The notes: generated by a model not told the origin, from the letters alone. 64,000 nucleotides of DNA from Desulfobulbaceae bacterium (GCA_024636345.1 JAGXHG010000032.1:62001-126000), one strand, 5' to 3'. Shown: positions 34,847 to 43,593, counted from the stretch's first letter. Numbers and translations are program-made.

Positions 34847-35518
34847 ATGAAAATTCTCGGAATATCAGGAAGTCCTCGCAAAGGGAAAACCACGGACAAA
34901 CTCGTCAAAGAAGTGCTTAGCGCTACAAACTGCGAGACAGAATTCATCTCTTTGGCAGGGAAAAAAATTGCTCCATGTAGTGCCTGCCTTGGCTGTGTTG
35001 CGGATAACCTCTGCAAAATAAATGACGACATGGTTTGGCTACGGGAAAAACTTCTGACGGCGGACGCCTATGTCTTCGGAGCTCCAAACTATTTTTCAAC
35101 ATTGAACAGCCTGACCCACTGTTTTCTCGAAAGATTTTGCCAGTTTCGGCACAGGTCAGGTTCAGCCCTGGCCGGAAAATTTGCGGCAATTGTCAGTATC
35201 GGCGGTATTGCTCCGGAAATCCCAGCGAACGTAATAGAAGCTATGCTCCCCTACTATCAGATTAAGCATGTTGGCACAGTTACAGCACAGGGGGCGGCTT
35301 CCTGCTTCACATGCGGCCATGGGGAAAACTGCTCCGCCGGGGCAGTATCAATTCTTTTGGGACCGGGACAGAAAATCACCAAGGAAAACATCCCAGACCT
35401 CTCCAGGCAACCGGAAAAAATCCTGGAAGCACACATGCTTGGGAAAAAAATTGAAGCGCGTCTACTCGCAAACGCGCCTATCAGCAAAAAAAACTGTTTT
35501 GCGCCAGATTGCCAATAA
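34847..35518 (+). CDS. Iron-sulfur flavoprotein (NADPH-dependent FMN reductase family)
   Basis: 223 residues from ATG 34847 (MKILGISGSPRKGKTTDKLV); the track uses a GTG 9 bases earlier. GISGSPRKGKT is the flavodoxin-like phosphate loop for FMN. CSACLGCVADNLCKINDD supplies the compact Cys cluster for a 4Fe-4S, as in Methanosarcina Isf, and APNYFSTLNSL is the FMN-contact loop. A further pair, CFTCGHGENC, lies near residue 160. Likely a one- to two-electron switch. First gene behind the TetR operator. Confidence 0.85.
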   Translation: MKILGISGSPRKGKTTDKLVKEVLSATNCETEFISLAGKKIAPCSACLGCVADNLCKINDDMVWLREKLLTADAYVFGAPNYFSTLNSLTHCFLERFCQFRHRSGSALAGKFAAIVSIGGIAPEIPANVIEAMLPYYQIKHVGTVTAQGAASCFTCGHGENCSAGAVSILLGPGQKITKENIPDLSRQPEKILEAHMLGKKIEARLLANAPISKKNCFAPDCQ

Positions 35519-35871
35519 CACCAAAAAATCAAAGGAGGACTGGCCATGACACAGGGTCCGGCCTGATGTGGCAAAATGAGAAAAGCCAAACAATTAAAAC
35601 TCTTGAAGAAGCACAGCGTTATATAAAAAATCTGAATATTGGCGGGTACACCGATTGGCGCTTACCTACCGTCTATGAATTATTCGATCTGAATTACAAC
35701 TTTGACATTCATCAAAATGGAGAATGCGTCCTTGATCGTAAAGGAAGATACTGGTCCGGGGAGAAGGATGGTGAAGGGAAGGTCGGATCCTGGGAAATCG
35801 CAAACCAATGCGATCCGGCACGTCAATACTTTTCCGGCACCGATGGTTATGTCCGGGCAGTAAGACCGTAA
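35509..35871 (+). CDS. DUF1566 (Lcl C-terminal type) domain protein; start uncertain
   Basis: The domain is clear: DTGSGLMWQNEKSQTIKTLE, GGYTDWRLPTVYELFDLN, RYWSGEK and a closing YVRAVRP are the usual DUF1566 blocks. The start is odd. A strong ribosome site (AAAGGAGGA) precedes ATG 35546, but that frame ends after six codons (MTQGPA); the DUF1566 frame is offset by one. It opens at TTG 35509, overlapping the flavoprotein stop, with the first ATG at 35566 inside the domain. Either translation is coupled from the upstream gene or a frameshift has damaged the start. No signal peptide is present. Function unknown. Confidence 0.6.
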   Translation: MPITPKNQRRTGHDTGSGLMWQNEKSQTIKTLEEAQRYIKNLNIGGYTDWRLPTVYELFDLNYNFDIHQNGECVLDRKGRYWSGEKDGEGKVGSWEIANQCDPARQYFSGTDGYVRAVRP

Positions 35872-35913
35872 ATATTTTTTTTCTATTACCATGTAAATAC
35901 AACCGGAGTCACT

Positions 35914-36903
35914 ATGGAACTTGTCAGAAAGCGGGTTCAAATAATCTTCAGCCTGCTCATGAACGCAAATTGGGCCTTCCCTTTCACCCGCTCAATTTAC
36001 CAGGGGCCATTAAAAATATTTTGCGCGCCAGGATTAAACTGCTACTCCTGCCCGGCATCAACTACCTATTGTCCAATCGGGTCACTACAAAATATCCTGG
36101 CTGGCGTCAGGCTCTCCTTGGAAAACAGTCAATATTTTTTTGGTTTATCGGTCATTGGGAGTATGGGAGTTTTAGGGGCTCTGTTCGGCAGAATGATTTG
36201 CGGTTGGGCCTGTCCTTTTGGTTTTATTCAGGAGCTTCTCCACAAAATTCCCTCACCGAAATTTATCATTCCCCGTCCATTAAATTATGGCAAATATTTC
36301 ATGCTATTTGTCGTTGTTATTCTCTTACCGCTCTTAGTGGTCGATGAGTTTGGCGGCAGCTCTCCATGGTTCTGCAAATTAATATGCCCTGCCGGCACTT
36401 TGGAAGCAGGTCTACCCATGTTACTCCTGCAACCAGACCTTACCAGTACCATCGGGCTTCTCTTCTATAACAAACTCACCATTCTGATCCTCATTCTCCT
36501 ATGGAGTATTCTCGCCAGCCGGCCCTTTTGCCGAACCATCTGCCCACTGGGGGGATTTTATGCCCTCGTGAATCGTTATCGTCTTGTGAAGCTCACGCTC
36601 GACACGAAGCGCTGCACCAATTGCAAGGCCTGCCACCACGTCTGTCCAATGGAAGTGAAATTTAACGAAAATCCGAATGATCCAGAATGCATCTCCTGCA
36701 TGGCCTGCTTACATAAGGCATGCAAATTTGAGGCGATCAGTATTGAGATCGGCGGCATACCAATGAAATCCCCGCGCAGAGCCCAAGGACACCCCACGCA
36801 GGAAACTGTCGTACCAATCAGCCAAATACCAGGAGAAGAATCATGCATTCAAAGAAAGAAAACAGGCAACACCAGATCAGAAACACCCCCTTCATTCTGC
36901 TGA
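35914..36903 (+). CDS. Membrane 4Fe-4S protein, NapH/YccM-like
   Basis: 329 residues. An N-terminal Cys cluster (CAPGLNCYSCPASTTYCPIG) is followed by helices and CGWACPFGFIQELLHKIPSP, the CxxxCP signature of NapH/NosR/CcoG-like membrane ferredoxins. A second half has CKLICPAGTLEAG and CRTICPLGGFYAL, and a cytoplasmic 2[4Fe-4S] domain follows (CTNCKACHHVCP, CISCMACLHKACKF). It likely passes electrons from quinol or a soluble donor across the membrane. The 3' end overlaps the tiny CXXC gene, and a TlpA thioredoxin follows, so thiol redox chemistry is a plausible target. Confidence 0.88.
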   Translation: MELVRKRVQIIFSLLMNANWAFPFTRSIYQGPLKIFCAPGLNCYSCPASTTYCPIGSLQNILAGVRLSLENSQYFFGLSVIGSMGVLGALFGRMICGWACPFGFIQELLHKIPSPKFIIPRPLNYGKYFMLFVVVILLPLLVVDEFGGSSPWFCKLICPAGTLEAGLPMLLLQPDLTSTIGLLFYNKLTILILILLWSILASRPFCRTICPLGGFYALVNRYRLVKLTLDTKRCTNCKACHHVCPMEVKFNENPNDPECISCMACLHKACKFEAISIEIGGIPMKSPRRAQGHPTQETVVPISQIPGEESCIQRKKTGNTRSETPPSFC

Positions 36904-37007
36904 CTCTTTCCGTACTGCTATGGATTGCAGGTGTCGCAACCGGAGAGCCGGCCAGGGTTCTTGAGCAAGCATCTCAAGTATGCCTTAGCTGCATTGGCAT
37001 TGGCTAG
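36843..37007 (+). CDS. CD1871A-like CXXC-motif membrane peptide, 54 residues
   Basis: Too short for the track. ATG 36843 follows AGGAGAAGAATC and lies inside the end of the NapH-like gene in another frame. The product has a basic N-terminus, one hydrophobic helix (FILLTLSVLLWIAGVATG) and the ending QVCLSCIGIG. That C-terminal CxxC followed by IGIG is the hallmark of the CD1871A family, whose members sit next to NapH-like proteins and TlpA thioredoxins in many anaerobes. A membrane-tethered dithiol relay is inferred; nothing is proven. Confidence 0.8.
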   Translation: MHSKKENRQHQIRNTPFILLTLSVLLWIAGVATGEPARVLEQASQVCLSCIGIG

Positions 37008-37051
37008 CTAATGCCAGAATTTTTCAACGATAAACAAAGAGGACCTTTCCT

Positions 37052-37564
37052 ATGCAAAAAACACACGTCTTAAAATCCCTTGTCAGTCGCTCACTGTTGC
37101 TGCTCGCCGCAAGTCTTTTCTTGCACCCGGCATCAGTATGGGCGAACAAAATACTGCCTGAATTTCAACTTCAGTCGGTAAGCAATACAGAATTGATTCA
37201 AAGCCAGAGCTACCGGGGCAAGGTAATGCTGGTTAACTTCTGGGCAACCTGGTGTCCTCCCTGCCGTAAAGAAATCCCGTCACTTATTGAAATACAAAAA
37301 AATTATAAGGATCAGGGATTTACCGTGATCGGCATTTCCGTTGATCAATCCGAAGTTGAAGTGATAAAAAAATTTACCGACAAGATGGGGATCAATTACC
37401 CCGTTGCCGTGGGAACCATGGAAGTTGCCAAAGAATTCGGCTCAACATCAGGAATTCCCGCGTCTTTTCTCATTGACAGAAAAGGTACTATTAATAAAAG
37501 ATATGCCGGATATGTTACCAAGGAACAGCTTAAAAAAGACATCGAAGAAATAATAGGTCTATAA
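37052..37564 (+). CDS. TlpA/ResA-like periplasmic thioredoxin
   Basis: 170 residues, with a signal peptide (LLLLAASLFLHPASVWA). The redoxin domain has the active site NFWATWCPPCRKEIPSL, the strand FTVIGISVDQSEVEVIKKF and the cis-proline loop STSGIPASFLIDRKG. Reductive thiol chemistry in the periplasm, for example cytochrome c maturation, is typical of the family. It follows the NapH-like and CXXC genes, which could deliver its electrons, and precedes a cytochrome c gene. Confidence 0.9.
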   Translation: MQKTHVLKSLVSRSLLLLAASLFLHPASVWANKILPEFQLQSVSNTELIQSQSYRGKVMLVNFWATWCPPCRKEIPSLIEIQKNYKDQGFTVIGISVDQSEVEVIKKFTDKMGINYPVAVGTMEVAKEFGSTSGIPASFLIDRKGTINKRYAGYVTKEQLKKDIEEIIGL

Positions 37565-37777
37565 AAATTTTATCAGTGAAAGACAGAACAGATAGCCAGA
37601 ACCCGCCAGAAATAGATATGGCGACATTCACTTCTTATTTGTAATATTGATAATTGATTCCAAATAAGAAAATCATACAAAAGGAGGGGATGATAATTAA
37701 AAGATAAAAATATCATTGGCAGGGGTGATTGAATGAGTGATTATCTTTATTTAATTCTATTCTAGAAGGAACGACAA

Positions 37778-37870
37778 ATGACAGAGACTTTTGTAGAAGC
37801 TGACAAAAAGATGGCAGAAGCATTTTTCGTAAAAAAACATATCTATCTAACATCAGGAGAACTCATATGA
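37778..37870 (+). CDS. Possible 30-residue peptide upstream of cytochrome gene
   Basis: ATG 37778 follows GAAGGAACGACAA, a good ribosome site, and the frame MTETFVEADKKMAEAFFVKK ends with a TGA that overlaps the cytochrome start (ATGA). This arrangement suits translational coupling. No family is recognised and the peptide may have only a leader function. Confidence 0.4.
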   Translation: MTETFVEADKKMAEAFFVKKHIYLTSGELI

Positions 37871-38265
37871 GACAGATGTCCGCGATATTGATGTTCCTTG
37901 TAATTCTAATTTACTCCATGCAGGCATACGCAAAGCCCGTGACCCGTTATGACGACGCCAGTAAAACATGCCGGGTACTCAGTGACGGACCGCTGGAATG
38001 GGAAAGTCAGGCTTGGGGGGAAGGAGGCAAGACATTCAAGACCAGCTGCCGGAGTTGCCATAACAGCAACAACGATAAAGGCGCGCCCTTCCTCTGGTCA
38101 GAGTCGAAAGGCCAGGATGCCTGGAACAGAGTCTTCGCAACCCGTTATCCCAAGTGCGCTCAGGATGGCTCCTGGGATGGAATCAATGATGAACAGTTAC
38201 GCAGGGTCAACGACTACCTCTGGCGCTGGGCAAACAACGTCATGGCAAACATCTGCCGTGGCTGA
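37867..38265 (+). CDS. Exported monoheme c-type cytochrome
   Basis: 132 residues. Signal peptide MSAILMFLVILIYSMQAYA, then a mature domain with one heme site CRSCHN (about residue 61) and a late WRWANN segment typical of class I-like cytochromes. Other cysteines (TCRVL, PKCAQ, ICRG) could form disulfides. It shares the operon direction of the thioredoxin upstream and is followed by a terminator. Its partner is not evident. Confidence 0.8.
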   Translation: MRQMSAILMFLVILIYSMQAYAKPVTRYDDASKTCRVLSDGPLEWESQAWGEGGKTFKTSCRSCHNSNNDKGAPFLWSESKGQDAWNRVFATRYPKCAQDGSWDGINDEQLRRVNDYLWRWANNVMANICRG

Positions 38266-38325
38266 AACTAACTTCTGTTTCCCAGGTTGGGAAACATAGC
38301 AGGCGATACCACTCACGGCCCACAA

Positions 38326-38374
38326 CAAGACCTCCAGCCCGATTACCAATCAGGGCATGGAGGTCTTGTCTTTT
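38326..38374 (+). terminator. Rho-independent terminator after cytochrome gene
   Basis: CAAGACCTCCA and TGGAGGTCTTG form an 11-bp stem around an inner CCC/GGG pairing, followed by TCTTTT. Confidence 0.8.
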
Positions 38375-38429
38375 GTGTCAATCTGACCCCAGTCCAGACG
38401 CGACCCACAAGGGAAAAATAGGATAACAC

Positions 38430-38464
38430 TCAAGAGTTGACCCGGTCGTTGCGATTGCGGAGCC
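38430..38464 (+). repeat. Interspersed repeat B, copy 2
   Basis: TCAAGAGTTGAC and TGCGATTGCGGAGCC match the flanks of copy 1 at 34351-34388; the middle differs by a few bases. Confidence 0.5.
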
Positions 38465-38512
38465 AGAATGGCGGCAGGGAGGAGTATGCTTGCGTCCTTC
38501 CACCTTTTTTCC

Positions 38513-38962
38513 TCAGCCTTCCTGGGCGCGGATAATAAGCAGGGGACGATCCACCCGTTGCAGGAGGCCCGCAGCCACACTGCCGTAGAAAACCCGGCCC
38601 AGTCCGCTGCGTCCGTGGCTGGCAATGGCAATCAGATCAGCATTTTCCTGAGCGGCAATAGTCAAGATTGCTTCAACCGGCGGGCCTTGTATGATCGTCG
38701 TGCTTACCTTGAGGCCCTGCTGCTCCAGTTTCGTCTGTACTTCCTTGAGATACGACTTCGCGGTTTTGGTCTGTTGCGCCATGTCGTCTTCCTGCTGTCC
38801 TATGACCGAAGCTGCCATTGCCCCGGGGTCGACAAGTTTCTGCTCAATACAGGTGAGCAGAATAATCCTTGCCCCTAGTTTGTTGGCCATTTCCTCGACA
38901 TGACTTAAAATTGCTTCAGCACGTTTGGATTCATCAAGAGGTACTAATATGGTATTGTACAT
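38513..38962 (-). CDS. Universal stress protein (UspA family)
   Basis: 149 residues from ATG 38962 (MYNTILVPLDESKRAEAILS), preceded by GGAAAGGGAGTCAGCC; the track start at 39049 is too early. The ATP-binding signature GxxGxGxxxGS/T appears as GRSGLGRVFYGSVAAGLLQR, and DLIAIASHG precedes it. Such proteins bind ATP and help cells survive stress; their exact role varies. It stands alone between the cytochrome group and nifE and is divergent from nifE. Confidence 0.9.
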   Translation of the reverse strand: MYNTILVPLDESKRAEAILSHVEEMANKLGARIILLTCIEQKLVDPGAMAASVIGQQEDDMAQQTKTAKSYLKEVQTKLEQQGLKVSTTIIQGPPVEAILTIAAQENADLIAIASHGRSGLGRVFYGSVAAGLLQRVDRPLLIIRAQEG

Positions 38963-39365
38963 GGCTGACTCCCTTTCCATTGCTTCTCGGCAATGGATGA
39001 AAAGTTGATTCTGCTGTGGCGGATTTTCTGTTGGCCCTGTTAACTTCACAACTCGCTGTTCATTTACTTCAGATTACACCTTTTTCCTGTTTTATCAAAA
39101 AAATTATTGCAAACAGTACAGCGGACTCTCCAAACCCATTTTCACAATTTTCCTGTTCGCGGTGATCTCCTATCGATCCACAACTACTCTTTCTAAAAGA
39201 GATCCCGAGGGCTCTGGCTTTTCATTGTTTCCCACAATAAAGAAAGATTCATTCCATTTTGTAAGCTTTTCTCCATTTTCAGTATATCCTTTCCTGCGTC
39301 CCCACTCGACCTATTCATACGCATATCCATCTGTAATCATACATTAATAGTCGATACTTCCCTAC
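38963..39365. other. Divergent intergenic region uspA/nifE
   Basis: No gene seen. Holds the uspA promoter and leads to the nifE sigma-54 promoter. I searched for TGT-N10-ACA and found no exact match. Confidence 0.45.
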
Positions 39366-39381
39366 TGGCACCCTTCTTGCT
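39366..39381 (+). promoter_or_regulatory. Sigma-54 promoter of nifENB
   Basis: TGGCACCCTTCTTGCT matches the -24/-12 consensus almost fully (GG and GC 10 bases apart). The predicted start is near 39392, about 47 bases before nifE. Confidence 0.85.
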
Positions 39382-39438
39382 TTTCTCTGGTTAAAGAAAG
39401 TCTGTAAACACCCCTTGGCATCAGGAAGGAGAATCGGC

Positions 39439-40821
39439 ATGGAAGCGTTACTTGAAGATCGACAGGAACAGGTTCACCGCACCGGTGAACAACCCTTTAC
39501 CCTGGTGTGCAACAAAGACAGCCTGGCCGGGGCGGTGAGCCAGAGGGCCTGCGTCTTCTGCGGATCACGGGTGGTGCTTTATCCCATTGCCGACGCACTG
39601 CATCTGGTGCATGGGCCCATAGGATGTGCGGTCTATACCTGGGATATTCGCGGCGCCCTATCCTCTGGCCCGGAGCTGCATCGGCTCTCCTTTTCCACCG
39701 ATCTCCAGGAGCGCGACGTGATCTTTGGCGGTGAGGAAAAACTATACCGGGCCCTGATCGAGCTCATTGACCGTCACAGCCCAAAAGGCGCCTTTGTGTA
39801 TTCGACTTGTATTGTCGGCATTATCGGCGACGATCTGGAAGCGGTGTGCAGGCGGGTGGAGGCTGAGAAAGGAATTCCGGTGATTCCGGTGCAGTCCGAA
39901 GGATTCAAGGGCAACAAGCGGGCTGGATATACGGCTGCCTGTAATGCAATGGCCAGGATCATCGGCACGGGTGACACCGCCGGCATCTCCCCTTATTCCA
40001 TCAATATCCTGGGGGACTTTAATCTGGCGGGCGAGATCTGGATGATCCGTGAATACTTTGAACGTATGGGGGTGCAGGTTGTTGCCAATATCACCGGCGA
40101 CGGCAGAATTGCCGATCTTGCGCGGGCGCACGGTGCGGCACTGAACGTGGTGCAGTGCTCTGGGTCCACCATGGATCTGGCCAAGATAATGGAAGAGCGG
40201 TACAGAGTTCCCTCCATCCGGGTCTCCTATTTCGGCATCGAGGATATGGCCCAGTCTCTCTATGACGTGGCTGAGCATTTTGGTGACCCGGAGATGCTGG
40301 AGAAGACCAGGAAGCTGGTCAAGGAAGAACTGGCCCGGGTTGTACCTCAGTTGCAGAAGTACAGAGAGGCCCTGGCCGGTAAAAAAGCGGCCATTTATGT
40401 CGGTGGCTCGTTCAAGGCCTTTTCCCTGGTCAACGCCTTTCGTCTTCTCGATATGCAGGTGGTGATGGTGGGTTCTCAGACCGGCACCGAACAGGAATAT
40501 CGGGAACTGGCCGAGATTACCGATCCCGGCACGATCATTGTCGATGATGCCAATCCCCTGGAGCTCACCTCCTTTCTTGAGGAAAAAGAGGTGGATATCC
40601 TGGTCGGCGGAGTCAAGGAACGACCCATTGCCTACAAACTGGGTGTGGGCTTCTGTGATCATAACCATGAACGCAAAGAGGCCCTGGCCGGTTTTCAGGG
40701 GATGCTCAACTTTGCCGAAGAGGTCTATTCCTCGGTGATGAGTCCGGTCTGGCGCTTTGCCATGCGGACCAAAGATAAGGATCTTGTGACAGAAACCAGC
40801 AAGACCATTGTCAAAGGATAA
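39439..40821 (+). CDS. nifE: Nitrogenase FeMo-co scaffold protein NifE
   Basis: Alpha-like half of the NifEN scaffold, where NifB-co is matured with Mo and homocitrate. I start at ATG 39439 (MEALLEDRQEQVHRTGEQPF) after AAGGAGAATCGGC; the track start at 39415 is 8 codons early. P-cluster-like cysteines are in ACVFCGSRV, HGPIGCAVYTW and STCIVGIIGDD. The cofactor-site Cys is retained in LNVVQCSGSTMDLAKIMEER, whereas the NifD His442 position is different (VGFCDHNHERKEALAGF). 460 residues, standard length. Confidence 0.95.
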   Translation: MEALLEDRQEQVHRTGEQPFTLVCNKDSLAGAVSQRACVFCGSRVVLYPIADALHLVHGPIGCAVYTWDIRGALSSGPELHRLSFSTDLQERDVIFGGEEKLYRALIELIDRHSPKGAFVYSTCIVGIIGDDLEAVCRRVEAEKGIPVIPVQSEGFKGNKRAGYTAACNAMARIIGTGDTAGISPYSINILGDFNLAGEIWMIREYFERMGVQVVANITGDGRIADLARAHGAALNVVQCSGSTMDLAKIMEERYRVPSIRVSYFGIEDMAQSLYDVAEHFGDPEMLEKTRKLVKEELARVVPQLQKYREALAGKKAAIYVGGSFKAFSLVNAFRLLDMQVVMVGSQTGTEQEYRELAEITDPGTIIVDDANPLELTSFLEEKEVDILVGGVKERPIAYKLGVGFCDHNHERKEALAGFQGMLNFAEEVYSSVMSPVWRFAMRTKDKDLVTETSKTIVKG

Positions 40822-40864
40822 GTAAAGGTTTTCCAAGAGGTTCATTAGATAAAGGAAGAGTGCC

Positions 40865-42220
40865 ATGTCAAAGAATCCTCCCAATTATATATCCACCACT
40901 AATGCATGCAAACTTTGCACCCCGCTTGGGGCCTGTCTGGCCTTCAAGGGAATCGAGGGCGCTGTCCCGTATCTGCATGGATCACAGGGCTGCGCCACCT
41001 ATATGCGCCGCTATATTATCAGCCACTATAATGAACCCATTGATATCGCCTCCTCCTCACTCTCTGAGAAGAATGCCATCTATGGGGGCGGCCCCAACCT
41101 GAAAATGGGTCTGGTCAATGTAACCCAGAAGTATCAGCCAAAGCTCATCGGCATTGCCACCACCTGTCTGACTGAGACCATTGGTGACGATGTGGGCAGG
41201 TACCTCCACGAGTTTCATCGGGAAACCGTGGGCACCATGCCGATCATGGTTCGAGTCTCCACCCCCAGCTATAACGGTACCCACATGGAGGGATTTCATG
41301 CCGCAGTGACAGCAGTGGTGGAGCAACTGGCCGAAGGCGGTGAGGCGGTTCAGGGGAAGATCAATTTGCTGCCAGGGTTTATCTCGCCTGCCGATAAGCG
41401 TTATGTCTCTGATATACTGGATGATTTTGGACTGGACGCCACGATTTTGCCAGATATCTCTGATACCATGGATGGCCCGGCTACCAGTAAGTATGACAAG
41501 ATTCAGCCCGGCGGCACACCTCTGGCTTCCATTGCCACTATGGGTCGGGCCAGCGCCACCATCGAATTTGGCCGAACCCTTCATGGGAAGACTGCAGGTG
41601 CACTCCTTGAACAAAAACATGGCGTGAAGCGCATTAGCCTTGGCGTGCCCATTGGCATTGAAGAAAGTGATCTCTTTTTTGCTTCCTTAAGCATGCTCAG
41701 TGGTCGACCCATTCCCGAGAAGCATGTTCAGGAACGGGGTCGGTTGGTGGACAGCTACATTGACTGCCACAAGTATATCTTCGGGAAAAAAGCCATCGTT
41801 TACGGTGAAGAGGATCTGGTAGTGGCCCTGACCGCCTTTCTGGCCGAGATTGGTGTCGTGCCCGTACTCTGCGCCTCCGGCGGCAAGAGCGGTAAGCTGG
41901 CCGCGGCCATCAAGGACACAACCGGAGATATTCTGGCAGAGCAGCCACTGGTCTTTGAGGGCATGGACTTCTTCGATATCAGCGAAATGGCTGAGAGCCT
42001 GGCCCCGGATCTGCTTATCGGCCATTCCAAAGGCTATCCCCTGTCCAGAAAACTGGAAATCCCTCTGATCCGGGTGGGGTTTCCCATCCATGACCGGATG
42101 GGTGGTCAGCGGATTCTTCATCTTGGTTACCGAGGAACTCAGGCCCTTTTTGATCAGGTGGTCAATGCGACCCTGGCCCGCAAGCAGAGTGATTCGTCTG
42201 TTGGCTATAGCTACATGTGA
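40865..42220 (+). CDS. nifN: Nitrogenase FeMo-co scaffold protein NifN
   Basis: Beta-like half of the NifEN scaffold; 451 residues. NACKLCTPLGACLAFKGIEG and YLHGSQGCATYMRRYIISHY replace the NifK cysteine regions, and TTCLTETIGDDVGRYLHEF matches NifK TTCLSETIGDD. SSSLSEKNAIYGGGPNLKMG is the usual following loop. It lies 43 bases after nifE with a good site (AAGGAAGAGTGCC) before the ATG. The role in FeMo-co assembly is established for the family. Confidence 0.95.
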   Translation: MSKNPPNYISTTNACKLCTPLGACLAFKGIEGAVPYLHGSQGCATYMRRYIISHYNEPIDIASSSLSEKNAIYGGGPNLKMGLVNVTQKYQPKLIGIATTCLTETIGDDVGRYLHEFHRETVGTMPIMVRVSTPSYNGTHMEGFHAAVTAVVEQLAEGGEAVQGKINLLPGFISPADKRYVSDILDDFGLDATILPDISDTMDGPATSKYDKIQPGGTPLASIATMGRASATIEFGRTLHGKTAGALLEQKHGVKRISLGVPIGIEESDLFFASLSMLSGRPIPEKHVQERGRLVDSYIDCHKYIFGKKAIVYGEEDLVVALTAFLAEIGVVPVLCASGGKSGKLAAAIKDTTGDILAEQPLVFEGMDFFDISEMAESLAPDLLIGHSKGYPLSRKLEIPLIRVGFPIHDRMGGQRILHLGYRGTQALFDQVVNATLARKQSDSSVGYSYM

Positions 42221-42298
42221 CACTTAAGAAAATTAATACATAACTATCTTTAATATCTAACTTTTTACAACTACATCAACAAGCAGGAAGGAGCGTTC

Positions 42299-43570
42299 AT
42301 GACTATTGATTATAATCGGCATCCCTGTTTCAACCCTAAGGTTCAGGGCCAGTTCGGCCGGGTGCACCTGCCTGTGGCCCCCAAATGCAATATCAAGTGC
42401 AACTACTGTAACCGCAAGTATGATTGCGTCAATGAGTCACGACCGGGGGTGACCTCCACCATCCTTTCACCGGAGCAGGCCCTGGTTTATATGGGCAAGG
42501 TGCTGGAGGCGGAACCGCGCATCAGTGTTGCAGGTATTGCCGGCCCAGGTGACCCCTTTGCCAATCCGGATGAAACCCTTGGCACCATGCAGCTTCTGCG
42601 CAAGAAATATCCGGAGCTGATCCTCTGCCTGTCCACCAATGGCCTGGGCCTCTACCCATACATTGACGAGGTGGCGGATATCGGGGTCTCCCATGTAACG
42701 GTGACAGTCAATGGCATTGATCCCCAGGTTACCAAAAATATCTATGGCTGGGTACAGGATGGCAATATATCCTATCACGGTGTTCATGCGGCAGAGCTAC
42801 TTCTGGCACGACAGTTGAAGGCCATTGAAAAGCTCAAACAACGAGGAGTGATCGTCAAGGTTAACTTTATTGTGGTACCCGGGGTCAATGATCATCATGT
42901 GGAAGAGACGGCCAAGTTCATGGCCGGGATGGGCGTAGACCTCTTTAACTGTATGGCCCTGTTGCCCAATGCAGGCACGGTCTTTGCCGATGTTATCGAA
43001 CCAGATAAAGAAACGATGGCCAGGTTGCGCGGCGCCGGCGAAAAGCATCTGCCGCAGATGCGCCACTGTAAGCGTTGCCGGGCCGATGCCGTTGGACTCC
43101 TGGGTGCTGACCGCTCCGGAGAAATGGCCGGATGTTTAAACGCCTGTGCCTCAATGCCTGCCAATCCAGGGAATATACGTCCGTATGTGGCAGTGGCCAG
43201 TATGGAGGGAATGCTCGTCAATCAGCATCTGGGTGAGACCAGCCGCTTTATGATCTGGGAGCAGAATCCTGATAAGACCTTCCGGCTTGTTGAAGAGCGT
43301 CCGGCACCCATTCCAGGCAGTGGCATTGGCCGTTGGCAGGCCATGACCCGTATTCTTTATGACTGCCGGGCTGTGCTGGCTAGCGATATGGGTGAGACTC
43401 CCCGCGAGATCCTGCAAAAGCAGGGGATAGAACCGATTACCATGTCAGGATTTATTGAAATGGGTCTTAAGGCTATTTACAGCGGTGAGGGATTGTCCAA
43501 ACTGAAACGGCGGGAGAAAAAGAGTTGCGGCAGTGGACACTGCCAAGGGACGGGAACTGGTTGCGGTTGA
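42299..43570 (+). CDS. nifB: FeMo-co biosynthesis radical SAM protein NifB
   Basis: Fuses two [4Fe-4S] clusters with a SAM-derived carbide to make NifB-co. Visible are HPCF at the N-terminus, the SAM cluster CNIKCNYC, NRKYDCVNESRPGV, the AGPGDP motif, and CKRCRADAVGLLG for the K-cluster. All are complete here, unlike in the second copy at 22084-23241. After residue about 290 a NifX-like domain follows (RPYVAVASMEGMLVNQHLGE). The tail SCGSGHCQGTGTGCG is Cys-rich. 423 residues; the ATG follows AGGAAGGAGCGTTC. Last gene of nifENB, closed by a long hairpin. Confidence 0.97.
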   Translation: MTIDYNRHPCFNPKVQGQFGRVHLPVAPKCNIKCNYCNRKYDCVNESRPGVTSTILSPEQALVYMGKVLEAEPRISVAGIAGPGDPFANPDETLGTMQLLRKKYPELILCLSTNGLGLYPYIDEVADIGVSHVTVTVNGIDPQVTKNIYGWVQDGNISYHGVHAAELLLARQLKAIEKLKQRGVIVKVNFIVVPGVNDHHVEETAKFMAGMGVDLFNCMALLPNAGTVFADVIEPDKETMARLRGAGEKHLPQMRHCKRCRADAVGLLGADRSGEMAGCLNACASMPANPGNIRPYVAVASMEGMLVNQHLGETSRFMIWEQNPDKTFRLVEERPAPIPGSGIGRWQAMTRILYDCRAVLASDMGETPREILQKQGIEPITMSGFIEMGLKAIYSGEGLSKLKRREKKSCGSGHCQGTGTGCG

Positions 43571-43593
43571 TCCCCTTTCCTTCGACCATGCCC

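Noticed and set aside
34531-35031. 166-codon minus-strand frame
   Set aside because: Antisense to the TetR remnant, its operator and the start of the flavoprotein.
39742-40884. 380-codon minus-strand frame
   Set aside because: Shadow of nifE; His/Gln/Gly-rich composition typical of reverse-frame translation.
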